Of a stretch of DNA of 64,000 nucleotides, positions 12,892 to 23,385 are shown in pieces. The position numbers and the translations under genes were made by a program. The notes beneath the pieces were generated by a model. It ran no database searches. It was not told the DNA's origin and worked only from the letters and a program-made list of their open reading frames with translations. The first letter of the stretch is position 1. Each line of letters starts with the position of its first letter. This DNA is from Flammulina velutipes. Taxonomy: Eukaryota; Basidiomycota; Agaricomycetes; Agaricales; Physalacriaceae. The stretch lies in the NCBI GenBank assembly GCA_011800155.1, contig CM022369.1, positions 1,364,001 through 1,428,000 of the forward strand, read 5' to 3'.

Positions 12892-14042
12892 TCATTCTAA
12901 CAACACACGACTCCCTTCAGCAACTGAGAGAACCTTCCAGTCTATCTCAACGCCTTTTGCTTTGAAAATGGTGCGAGCATCTTCTGCGATAGCCTCGAAC
13001 CCGCCAGTCGCTAAAGCGAGTATCGTTGGCCCAGCACCTGACAGGCAAATCCCGAGAAGACCAGGATGACTAAAGGTTGTTATTTGCGAGGTCACTTCTG
13101 GGAGACCAGGAATCTAAAGAACACGGTTAGGATGGGTATGTGTGTTACACGGACTGCGTACAAGAGTTTTACGGTAGGGCTGATGGATACGATCTTTCAT
13201 TGCCTCGTAGATAAGATCTGGATCTGGCGGGGACTGTCCCAAGGCAGTAGTGAGCACTGCTAATCGTTGCAGATTGAACACCTAAATTGACAGTGAGATA
13301 AAAATGCTAATAGGGATAGATTACATACAACGTCCTTGCGACTGTAGGAGGTAGGTAGGACCTCTCTGGCTTTCGCTGTGCTGAGTTCGAAGCGTGGTAT
13401 AATCGCTACAGCTTTGATGCTCTCGGACCAGCCGAATCGGACATAATGACCGATACCCAAGGGTGGTGGCGGAGGATGCAAACCCCAATCTTCAGACGCA
13501 TCTGGCGGATACTCAGGCAGAACTTCACTTAATGGCACGCTCGCAGCTTCAGTAGCGGCGGCGTCCAATTCACGCAGATATGAACCGACAAATCCGCCTA
13601 CAAGGGCGGCGGTGACATTATCTGGATGGCGCTCTACCATAAGGGCAAAGTCAAGCAAACGCTCCAGAGGAAGACCTAGTTCTCCTAGTTGGTTTCCGAG
13701 CAGCACGCCAGCGATTACAGCTGCTCCTGAAGAACCCAGCCCACGGCCAAAGGGGATTTCATTGTGCGCGTGAATTGTGACGCCAGGGGGGAAGGAAGAA
13801 ATGCCGTTGCATCTGAGTAGATATAGGGCGACGCGCGTTGTCAAATTTTTGTAGGCATCGAGGGGAACCTCGTCCGCACCCTCTCCAGAATAAGTGATGT
13901 GAGGGGGAGTTGTCTGAGCATTGGGTGACACAGAGACTGAGAGTGTAAGATTTAGAGACAGAGAAAGGCCGACCACGTCAAAGCCTGGCCCGATGTTGGC
14001 AGAGGTAGCTGGGACGATTATCGTGAACTTTTGGGAGGACAT
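12892..14042 (-). CDS. THR1: Homoserine kinase
   Basis: GHMP-family kinase that phosphorylates L-homoserine on its hydroxyl with ATP, the step committing aspartate-derived carbon to threonine; cytosolic. Three exons: 14042-13329, 13281-13162 and 13113-12892, giving 351 residues, normal for the fungal enzyme. The N-terminus has the GHMP motif PATSANIGPGFDVVGLSL. The ATP-binding glycine-rich loop is GRGLGSSGAAVIAGVLLGN, followed by MVERHPDNVTAALVGG. The C-terminus has HQPYRKTLIPGLPEV and the SGAGPTILAL motif. The ATG at 14042 was preferred to the upstream in-frame one at 14138 because MSSQKFTIIVPATSANIGPG starts where the family starts. It diverges from RRP5 (84 bases between starts) and converges on dynein. 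Confidence 0.95.
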
Positions 14043-14126
14043 GATCGATGCTTGACTCGAAACGCACGTGGATCTCTCTCGATGAAAAAGTGCACAGCCA
14101 CCGATCAATTCAGAAGGTGGACTGTC
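14043..14126. promoter_or_regulatory. Compact bidirectional promoter between THR1 and RRP5
   Basis: Only 84 bases separate the start codons of these two divergent housekeeping genes, so both leaders and core promoters must fit here or extend into the coding regions. No consensus box was recognised. Confidence 0.5.
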
Positions 14127-17100
14127 ATGGCGGCTCAAAAGCGTTTACTCGACGACTCATCCTCGTCGCAAAAACAAAAGAAATCAAAGGTCGTGCCATC
14201 TTTGGAAACAGCACCAACCTCACAACTCGTGCATGATGAAATCGACTTTCCAAGAGGAGGAGGATCCTCATTCACTCCGCTGGAAGTGAAAACGATACGC
14301 GCCGAAGCAGCCAAGGAGGCAGACCAAGAGCTCTTCAAGGTGACTACAAGCGTCAACTCCTTGACGTGCTTCTAATCTTTCTCAGGAAGACGAGTCTAAT
14401 AAGGTCAAAAAGCGCAAAAGAAAATCAGAGGCAGGACCATCTACAGAACCTGCAAAGTCTGACAGGACACGGATTGAACATCTCAATTACAAGGCGCGCC
14501 CTCTCTTTTCAGTCACTCAATTTATCTAATGGTCTTGATGCAGAGGATAACTATCGGCATGAAAATATTCGGTCAAATCGTTGCAATCCAACCTCTCGCG
14601 CTCATTATCTCCCTTCCCAATCAGCTATTCGGCCACGTACCAATAACAAACGTATCCATACCTTTCACCGAACTTCTTGAGAAATCAGAAGAGCAGGAGG
14701 AAGATGAAAACGAAACCACCACTGAGGGTGTACCCAGTCTTCCCGATTTATTCCACGAAGGTCAATACGTGAGGACCGTTGTTACTGGCGTACGCTCTGC
14801 AGGAGTCACGGATGTATCTGGTATAGGAAAATCACGGGACGAGTCCGTCAGGGCTAGCAAACGCGTCGAGCTCAGTCTCAGTCCTGACAAGGTCAACTAT
14901 GGCGTCAAAAAGTCTGATATCGCACAAGGCTTCGTAGGTCAACCATTTCAATGTTCTATCACATCACTTACGTCCCCGATAGACGTTTACAGCTGCTGTA
15001 AAAAGTATCGAGGATCATGGATACCAGTTGGACGTCGGCCTTCCAGACCTTACTACATTCCTCCCATTCAAAGACGCAAAAGTTCCTGAAAATGGGCAAT
15101 TGCGAGTAGGTCAGATCATTGAGGTGACTGTTCAAAAGGTCACAAAAAATGGACGCACATGCACAGTCAGTGACGACGCAAACCTGTTTACTTCGAGTTC
15201 TGTATGCACCATCCGTCGTATCCAGGTACATAAACTCACTTTTTACTTAGCTCACGGAGGCAACTAACGTGACATCTATACTCCCCGGATCCTTGGTGCA
15301 AGTCCTCATCACTGACACACATACAACTGGCTTCAACGTCCAAGTGCTCGGTTTCTTCGAGGGAACCATCGACAGACTTCATTTACCGCGCAATCTCAAC
15401 GAGAAGACCCACAAGGTCGGAAAGAAGCTCAAAGCCCGAGTTCTGTATGACTTTTCCTCGTCACCTCCCAAGTTCGCTCTGGCGTTGAACGAACACATCG
15501 TCGGCCTAACGCCATGTAAAGCCGATGTGAACAAATCGCTGAGCATGCAAGAGGCGTACCCTGTTGGCACCGTTATCCCTGGAGTCAAAGTATTACGGAT
15601 AGAGCCAGATCGTGGTCTTGATGTGGAAGTTGCTTCAGGACTGGAAGGATTCGCACACGTATGTATTCTCTATAATTCATTCTTCAGAGACCAACCCGTC
15701 GTAGATTTCTCACATTTCGGAGGAACACTTACCCACCATTCTCATTGGTGGGCCTTGGAAAGTGGGCTCTATCCATCGTGCGCGCGTCACAGGGTATTTC
15801 TCCTTGGACGGTACACTACAACTCTCGTTGAAGCCCTCTGTCGTTGAACAGCAATATTTCCACGTTGATGATATCAAAGTTGGCGAGATTGTCAAGGGCA
15901 CTATCAAAAAGCTCACAGACAATAGTCTGTTCGTAGCTCTGTCTGGCAATATCGACGGTGTTATCTGGCCAAACCATTACGCAGATATTCAGTTAAAACA
16001 TCCTGCGAAACGGTTCAAGATTGGCGCTACAATTAAATGCAGGGTGTGTTGTCATACCTGCTTCATCCTTGTAGTCAGTCTAACGGGCAAATAGGTCTTG
16101 GTTGTAGATACAGAGAGAAAACGTGTATCTCTTACTGCGAAGAAGACTCTGCTGGAGTCCAGTCTTCCCATATTATCATCCTTCGACGACGCAAAGATCG
16201 GCGTGGTGACAAATGCTGTTGTCTTCAAGATCACAGAAAAGGTTCTCATGGTCGAGTTCTTCAACAATGTCAAAGCTATCATACCTATGAAAGAAGTCAG
16301 GTACGTCACAGACTTGAGCTCTGTAGATTTCGTATTCACACTTTCCAGCGAGTTACCGATCAAACTTACAGATGCCTTCTCTGTTGGCAAGGTCGTCAAA
16401 GTACGCATCATAGACGTTGACGTCGAAGATAATCGCATCCTGGCCAGCATCCGTAGATCCACTGCTGCACAGGCCTTCAACCCGGATACGAGCAGTGTCG
16501 ATATCAGCGATATCGTCTCCGGAACGATTTCAGAAATTCAGAAGGACAACGTCATGCTCATGTTGCAACCCTCTTCCGTACGGGCATTACTGTCGATCAA
16601 GAATTTGGCCAATCATCGCGAAACTACACCAGCGCAGTTGCGTGCTTCCTTAGCCCAAGGCGAAGTGCTGGAAGAGCTTGTGGTCGTCACCCGAAATGTT
16701 GAAAAACATTTTGTCATTGTTGCCGCCAAGCCAAAGAGCAAAGCTTTACTCAAGGGAACATTATCCATGGACACCGTCACAATTGGACAGACCATCAGTG
16801 GAAGGGTACTACGTCGCACGCGTGGAGGTACACTGCTGAAATTGCCTTCACACATCACTGGAGTCCTTCATCCCACCGATGCTACAGATGACTACGAGGC
16901 TGGTTCGCCATTTCCTGCGACTGACAGTGTACTAAAGGCGTCCGTCATTGGAATCGACACCTCCAAGAAGCAGCTGACCTTGTCCACACGAAACAGCAAA
17001 CTACATCCAGACGACTCCAACCCTATCGTGGATCGTGTTATTGAAGGCATCGAGGATATCGAGGTTGGGAACACCGTACGAGGCTTCATCAAGAGCGTCG

Positions 17101-19156
17101 TTGACCACGGACTATTTATTTCGATTACTCGAGATATCGATGCTCGTGTTCAAATAAGAGAACTTTTTGATGATGTAAGTGGAGGCCTACACATGTTTAT
17201 CATATCGGTTGACCTTAGCTTCGCTAGTATGTGAAGGAGTGGAAAGAACGCTTTACTGTAGACCAGGTTGTCAAAGGTCGTATTCTCAGGTTTGTCCCGC
17301 TGTTATCCCGCCGTCTCCCTACGCTAATACTTAATACTGTTAGTGTCGACGTCGTGGCCAGGAAAGTGGAGATGACGTTCAGGTCCAAAGATGCGTCCCG
17401 ACAGTCAACGGTCGGCCTACGAGACCTACGGGAAGGTCAAAAAATATCTGGCTCGGTCAAGAAAGTGGAGGATTATGGATTGTTCATTAACATCGATAAC
17501 TCAAGGCTGAGCGGTCTGTGTCACAAATCTGAGGTACGTCAGAGTATACACACGTTGTCATAGTGTAACACCGTTGCCTTCAGCTGTCAGACAACAAGGA
17601 TGCGGATGTCACCATTGCCTTGGGAGGATTTCGTGAAGGGGATCGCGTAAAGGCTATTGTCTTGAGCGTCGCCAACACGCGGATATCACTCAGTCTCAAG
17701 CCATCTCACTTTACCGAAGAGGATTTTGCCGACAATGACTCGGAAGAGGCCGTCGAAGATGACGACGAACTTGGGGCTATTGACCAAGAGGAAAGTGGAG
17801 ACGAAGGCATTGTCGATGCGGAGATGGCAGATCATCAATCTGAAGGTGAAGATGCAGGCAGTAACGATGAATCAGGCGATGAAGCGATGGACATCCAAAT
17901 TGGCCTGACTGTTGCCGACTACCAGTCTACGCCATCTGGCCCCACGACATCGCAACAACAAAAGGTCATGAATCTTTCGACAGGGTTTGACTGGTTCGCC
18001 AAACCAAATCAGTCGGCAGAGTCAGACGCGGAATCAGACATCTCTTACGACAATTCTGACGATGAGGATATGCCCAACAAGAAACGGAGGAAGAAGGGTA
18101 AAGAGATAGAGATGGATCTGACCGCTGAGATGCATACGAAAGCTCCAGAATCAACTGCCGATTTTGATAGGCTGCTCCTAGGCTCCCCGAACTCGTCGTA
18201 TCTTTGGATTCAGTATATGGCCTTCCTCCTCCAGCTTGCAGATGTCGACAAGGCCCGCGACGTGGCGCGCCGAGCTTTGCGTTCTATCAATTTCAGAGAA
18301 GAGCAAGAGAAGCTGAATGTCTGGATAGCTCTTCTCAACCTGGAGAACACGTATGGCAACGAACAAACCGTGGATGTTGTATTCAAGGAGGCTGCGCGTG
18401 CAAATGACTCCAAAACGGTCCATCTTCGACTGGCGTCCATTCTGGAGACGTCAGAGAAATTCCAGGTAAATTCGAATAACTGCTGTGTCATCTTTCCAAC
18501 TAACTCTTTCTCAGCAAGCCGAAGAACACTTCAAGCGCACGGGAAAGAAGTTTGGCCAAAGTTCCAAAGTGTGGACCATGTATGCCGAATTTCACCTTCG
18601 CAGAGGTGACATTGAGAAGGCTCGAAGCCTCCTACCCCGTAGCTTGCAGAGTTTAGAAAAGCGAAAACGTTCGTCAAGTTCTACAATCCCTCTTCTACTG
18701 GAACTGATCCAGCGCTTCAAGATCTGAAAACAATCTCACGATTTGCACAACTTGAGTATAAAATGGCAGAGCCCGAACGTGGCAAGACATTGTTTGAAGG
18801 TATCATCGACTCGCATCCTAAGCGCTGGGATATATGGTCGATATATATGGACATGGAGGCCGGTCAAGGCAACATGGCGACACTTCGGTTCGTGAATAGT
18901 CTTACGTTCAACGCTTCCATAATCTAAATGTTATCCAGCTCACTTTTTGACCGCGTTCTATCCATAAAAATGACCAGTCATAAAGCCAAGTGAGCTATTC
19001 CCTGTTTATCTTCGTATTCCTGTTAATACTCGCCACAACAGGTCCTTCTTCAAAAAATGGCTGGAGCTTGAACGGCGTCTTGGGGACGAAGAAGGCGCAG
19101 ATGCCGTGAAGAGCAAAGCTATAGAGTGGACTCAGCGTGCTAATAATTCCTCATAG
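14127..19156 (+). CDS. RRP5: rRNA biogenesis protein RRP5 (S1-repeat/HAT protein)
   Basis: Nucleolar pre-ribosome factor needed for early cleavages of both 18S and 5.8S/25S precursors. Fifteen exons: 14127-14339, 14386-14493, 14544-14933, 14983-15201, 15251-15658, 15705-16043, 16095-16300, 16349-17174, 17228-17289, 17344-17533, 17584-18465, 18515-18668, 18722-18887, 18939-18989, 19042-19156; 1442 residues. Roughly residues 100-1030 are tandem S1 RNA-binding repeats. About 1030-1165 is an acidic Glu/Asp/Ser linker with a basic KKRRKKGK patch. From about 1175 to the end are HAT repeats ([40 protein letters not shown]). Family members are usually 1400-1800 residues. Intron 2 (14494-14543) appears to be GC-AG. 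The 53-base intron 18669-18721 is needed to join EKRK to [13 protein letters not shown]. Confidence 0.93.
14494..14543 (+). other. Non-canonical GC-AG intron in RRP5
   Basis: Between HLNYK and [11 protein letters not shown] the only frame-preserving intron of normal size begins GCGCGC directly after AAG and ends TGCAG: 50 bases, phase 0. The one GT alternative, at 14512, gives a 32-base intron, below every other intron here. Inferred from frame and family conservation; no transcript data. Confidence 0.65.
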
Positions 19157-19543
19157 TTAGTTAACGACGAGATCGCCGCTAATAACCACATTTCATTCAT
19201 CACCTTCTCTCTATGCTTGTTGCCATATCAAAACAAGGGAGCCACATATCAAACGATCACGGACATTTCTTTCTACGCCACAAGACTTATTTCAAGTACG
19301 CAATGGGTTGTTTGTGTACGCATACTCAAGTTCTCATGATCCTGTTATCGTGGTGTCCAACAACGAAGCAGCCATAGGGGTTGTATGGTAGACAGTACCT
19401 GTACCGTCAATGTATTATGCACTCCGTTCCAGACTCCCAGAAGCTTTGAATAGTGTAGGTGTACGTAGAATACAGTAATGGTGAAGCTGATGAGTCCGTT
19501 TCTGTCAAGTTGATCATGCGATGTCATCAGAAGGCTGCCAATG
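19157..19543. other. Intergenic region between convergent RRP5 and GPI-protein gene
   Basis: 387 bases lie between the two convergent stop codons. They hold the 3' regions of both genes and only short, non-conserved open frames. I recognise nothing else. Confidence 0.6.
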
Positions 19544-20747
19544 CTATGCGAACGTCGTAAGTAATGCAGCGAGGAGCGGAGGTAATAAGAATATTGGATT
19601 CCATGAAGATAAAATAGAGGCAGCATTTCTTCATCGTGAGATTAGAAAAATCAATTGAACGCATAAGGAGACACTCACTCGTCTCCCTCTGGCCGTTCCT
19701 GTATCTTTACCTCGAAAACAGCAACCAAGCCATCGACGGCATTGGTAACGCCTTCTATCATAACAGTAAGATTGTGATTTATGCCAACACTGCTATTCGG
19801 CATCAGGCCAGATACGTATTTCACGTCGGTGTGGTATGTGTATCCACCATATGATGTGGTACCAGCGAATGTAGATGTGTTGGTGAGATTCAGAGTGGGT
19901 ATGGCTGAATTAGTGATGTTTCCGACGATATAATCGCGTCCCAAGTTGTATCCGTTGCGAACAATGTCATGGGATACTGAAAAAATTAGGTTGGTGGTCT
20001 CCTGATTCTCGATTGAATTAGGCTTACGAGAGATTGGCATTTCATATGAGCATGCCATAAAGATCGCGCCACTGCATGTAGAGGGTGATGAGTACGCGTC
20101 GCGAAGCAGAGGAGGGACGTACGTGTTGCCTTCTGGTCCGTTTTGGACCCAGTAACGGAAGTGGTTTCCGCCTTTGATAGTCTCTGTGCATGCGCCGAGT
20201 GCTGGATCACCATAGTTATACCGTATAACGGCCGTTTGGTTCTCTGGGGCGTCGTGAGTGGGGAGGTAATGTCGAGCGCAGTGGCACCCACTGAGGCCAT
20301 TCCCATCGCCTAGATTTATTTGCTGTGCAGTGCCCGCGTGTTGTCCTAAACATTCACCAGAGAATTCGAGAGAACTAGGACAGCATTAGTTTGTCGCAGT
20401 TTGTAGAGAGTCGCACGCACAGAAAGTAATTTCTGAGGCCACCATTCGATTCTTGATCTACCAAAACAGCCTCATCCGAGTTACCAGATATTATGGCGTT
20501 GACAGGCTCAGCTTGGCCGTCTGGATAAGTCGTTCCAAGAATGTGCTGAGAACAGTGAGTACATGTTGTAGCAAATACGCGATGGACGCACCGTGAGCAA
20601 TGATCCTCCGCGCTCGAGGGGATTGATGTATCCCTCTTGTGGCACTGTTCGTTCATCTCTGCGCCATGCTAACCAACGAGGAAGACTGAGCGCTAGAGAA
20701 ATAGATGGGGAGCATAAGAGAAGGAAAAAGAGGGGAAATCTGGTCAT
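19544..20747 (-). CDS. Secreted, probably GPI-anchored protein of unknown function
   Basis: I do not recognise the family. Six exons: 20747-20592, 20545-20421, 20374-20123, 20071-20028, 19976-19679 and 19628-19544; 319 residues. The N-terminus is a clear signal peptide (MTRFPLFFLLLCSPSISLALS). The middle has eight or more Asn-X-Ser/Thr sequons and several cysteines (CHC, CTET, ACSYE), as expected of an extracellular domain. Read without the last intron the protein would stop after EGDE. A GTGAGT donor just before that stop opens a 50-base intron leading to a final exon: NAAS, then WNPIFLLPPLLAALLTTFA and stop. That small-residue site followed by a hydrophobic end fits a GPI-attachment signal. 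The product is probably cell-wall or plasma-membrane bound. Function is not inferable. Confidence 0.75.
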
Positions 20748-21149
20748 GACAATGAACAAAAGAAGCTTAGAATCAAAAGAGGAATTGTTATACGACTTAT
20801 CATTCCAACAACTTAGCCGCAAGAAGCCGAACGCCAGCCAAGAAACCACGGGCCGAGAAAACCAAGATCAAGGTGGCGCCGCAGTGGCAGGAGATCGCGG
20901 GTGCTTCATCTTCTTCGATGCAGTGAAGGGGTGCTCACACCCATGAAGAAAAATAAAATATTTTCGCTAGTACGTATAATCTGTCCCATTATTCATTTGG
21001 TACTTAGCAATGTTGATAGTAGGCCCTAGTAAGTATTGGATAAGAGCAGTTTTACAAACAGAGAGCAAAGTAATGGAGGTTGGTATACATGTCCAGCACT
21101 GAACTATCTTCCGTACAGCAGTGTTTGTTCCTTCGTGAGGGTATGAATG
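20748..21149. other. Upstream region of GPI-protein gene and 3' flank of antiporter gene
   Basis: 402 bases between the start of the GPI-protein gene and the stop of the antiporter gene, both on the minus strand. It includes a run AATAAAATATTTTCGC near 20950 but no recognisable gene or repeat. Confidence 0.5.
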
Positions 21150-23046
21150 TCAACCAGTAGCACCCTCGGTTGCTCCTTCAGCCAGGAACTCAGCAAGGTT
21201 GCCGCAATGAAGTAGTTCATGGATCGATGCCTGCCCCGTGTAGAACCATGCTACACATGCCTATATACAATGTGTGTGAGTCATCAAACAACCTTAGACG
21301 ATAATGGACTCACAATCATAGCATAAAACGCCACCAAGGAGACTCCCTCAGCCCAATTTGTCTTCGCATCCGCAGTGACATAGTTCACCAAAAAACATGC
21401 AGCGATTGTCAATGCTACTTCGAACGTGTCGAATAGGAGAGACAAAGGTCGATTAGTCCACCATGCCAATAAGACGATGAACGGCATCCAGAAGAGAATG
21501 AATTGGATACTCAGGTCGATTGCCCGAGCCTTTGCGACGGTGGCAGGAGGAATCGGAGTGCCGAAATAACGACGTAGCGTGTAACGAATGAAGAACACAA
21601 TCGCGACAGCGCCGTCAGCGGAGAATGAGATCAATGGCAGGAGGATCAACCCAAACCACCCCTCCTTAACGTGGCCTTCTTCGCGAACGAATTCAATGCT
21701 GTCCACAAGCTAACAGATAGATATTAGCGATAGAGCTGAGTGACGATGACACAGGGTGCTTACCCATTCAGCAGTTGCAGCCATCAATGCTATAGTGCAA
21801 ATAAGCATCGTTATGCATACCCATTGACTGATTTCTGGTTTGTCCTGTTCATATTTGGCTTCTTCATGTTTTGCGGCCTGCGATGCATCCGGAAAAACCT
21901 GCAGCGCATTGTTGTCCCCTGGTGGATTGTGGAGGAAGATACGAGAGCAGACGTATACAACGAGCAGGATGATTGCCACGCCGCGGCTCATTTGGAGGAA
22001 GACCAATCGCGTCTGATCATTGACTACAGATGTCTCTCCAGTTCCCTGTATAGACGAAAAGAACGCCGAGGGAAGTAGCAAAGAAAGAACGCCAATCGCT
22101 AGGAGTGTTATTAAGCTGCGTAAGATGAGGATGGAGGTCCTGTTCAATTATCCGGGCGCCACCAGTAATGAACGACGTTCCAGGAATAAGTAACAAATGA
22201 AGCACGACAACTCCTATTTATTATTAGTTTTGTTGTTTCTTTTGGAAGAGCTTGAGCTCTTACCAATGATCGTGGATTGCAGGATTTTAAGTCTAAGAAA
22301 TCGTTAGATGCAGAAGGTCGTATGACGCGACTTACGCACTCGCACTTGGTCAATAGAATTATAGCCAATGTCGCTTCCACTGCACTGTAGAAAGACACGT
22401 CGAAACAGTGTGTCAGGCAACGGAACGTGGACTGACTTGTTGAGGGTGATGACAAGAAGATCTCCTAGGTCCTTGCCAAGGTAAAACATCATTTGTTCAC
22501 CTCCGTACTCAAACAGCCGCTCGAGGGGCATTATAGCGAGGAAACATACTGATTGTTTTGAGTAAGGAATGCGCTATAGCTGCAGAGGAGAGGCTTACAT
22601 GTGAATGTCAATGGATGTGGCCAACTCGGTTCTTCGTGATGGTGCTCTGCTGCGTGATTCTCAAAGTGGGCAACCCAAGCAAGGGGGATGAAGACAACAA
22701 GCACGTTAAGCCCTTTGTGTCATATAAGTTATCAGCCAAGAGCATCAAGTGAGAAAGAACAACTAAAGGACGTACAAGACGAGAATACGAGTGCCTTGAG
22801 GCTCTGAGCTGTGCCAATTTTTGTCTTGTCTTTCCTTAGGAAACGGTTACAAAAACGTGACAGACTTTCGCGGTTAGGAAACAAATGAAAATTGTGGAAG
22901 CCGTAGATATCTGAATCCGAGCTCGAGCTCGAGGAGGAGCTTGACGAAGAAGATCCAGTGTTGCGTCGTTGAAGCTCGATGCCCGCATCGCGCTCCTCGT
23001 CAGGCTGAAGGTGTCCATTCGATCGTAGCCTCGTTTGTCCGTCCAT
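21150..23046 (-). CDS. CaCA-family cation/proton antiporter (vacuolar CAX type) with apparent frameshift
   Basis: Integral membrane exchanger related to fungal Ca2+/H+ antiporters, probably vacuolar. Eight exons: 23046-22776, 22712-22599, 22548-22437, 22384-22340, 22292-22264, 22213-21764, 21709-21314 and 21260-21150. The N-terminus has a poly-Ser tract. Repeat 1 reads NNAVEATLAIILLTKCELK, then ILQSTIIGVVVLHLLLIPG and SFITGGARI. Repeat 2 includes LVDSIEFVREE, SADGAVAIVFFIRY and NYVTADAKTNWAEG. Classic GNAxE motifs are altered (NNAVE, SADGA), so it may belong to a divergent subgroup. The exon lengths sum to 1528, one more than a multiple of three. In the sixth exon, HPHLTQLNNT is in one frame and LLAIGVLSLLLPSAFF in another, near 22100. 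It is either a sequencing error or a disabled allele. Confidence 0.8.
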
Positions 23047-23385
23047 GACAGCTTGGCTTCGCTCGTCGCACTCGTTGCAGCTGGTTAAGAACTTGGCAAA
23101 AACGTGTTGTCGGCATCAGTTACAACTTAATGGATCCGGAGCGTCATTTGAGCATCATCAACTCGAGGGTGCAAATCTCATTCATCTATATTCACCGTCA
23201 TAAAAGCGAAACCAGGAGCGTACGTTTCATGAAAATAAGACAGCCAATAATAACATCGGGCAAAGCAAACAGCAGAGTGTAAGTTACTAGTAGTATGAGG
23301 GAAAATCCAAGCGAATGTGACCAATAAACGAGAAGTGGTATATGCGTATGAATATATATAAACGAAAAATGAAAAGAGAGGCATG
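23047..23385. other. Intergenic: antiporter promoter side and Tea1-like gene 3' flank
   Basis: 339 bases between two minus-strand genes. AT-rich in the half next to the Tea1-like gene (for example TATATATA near 23352), as expected of a 3' untranslated region. No further feature seen. Confidence 0.5.

Noticed and set aside
14512..14543. A GT-AG alternative for RRP5 intron 2
   Set aside because: It would be 32 bases, shorter than any other intron in the window, and would insert residues not expected between HLNYK and RITIGMK.
22148..22194. 47-base candidate intron that might explain the antiporter frame change
   Set aside because: Splicing it gives an in-frame stop at once and deletes the conserved GGARIIEQDLHPH block.
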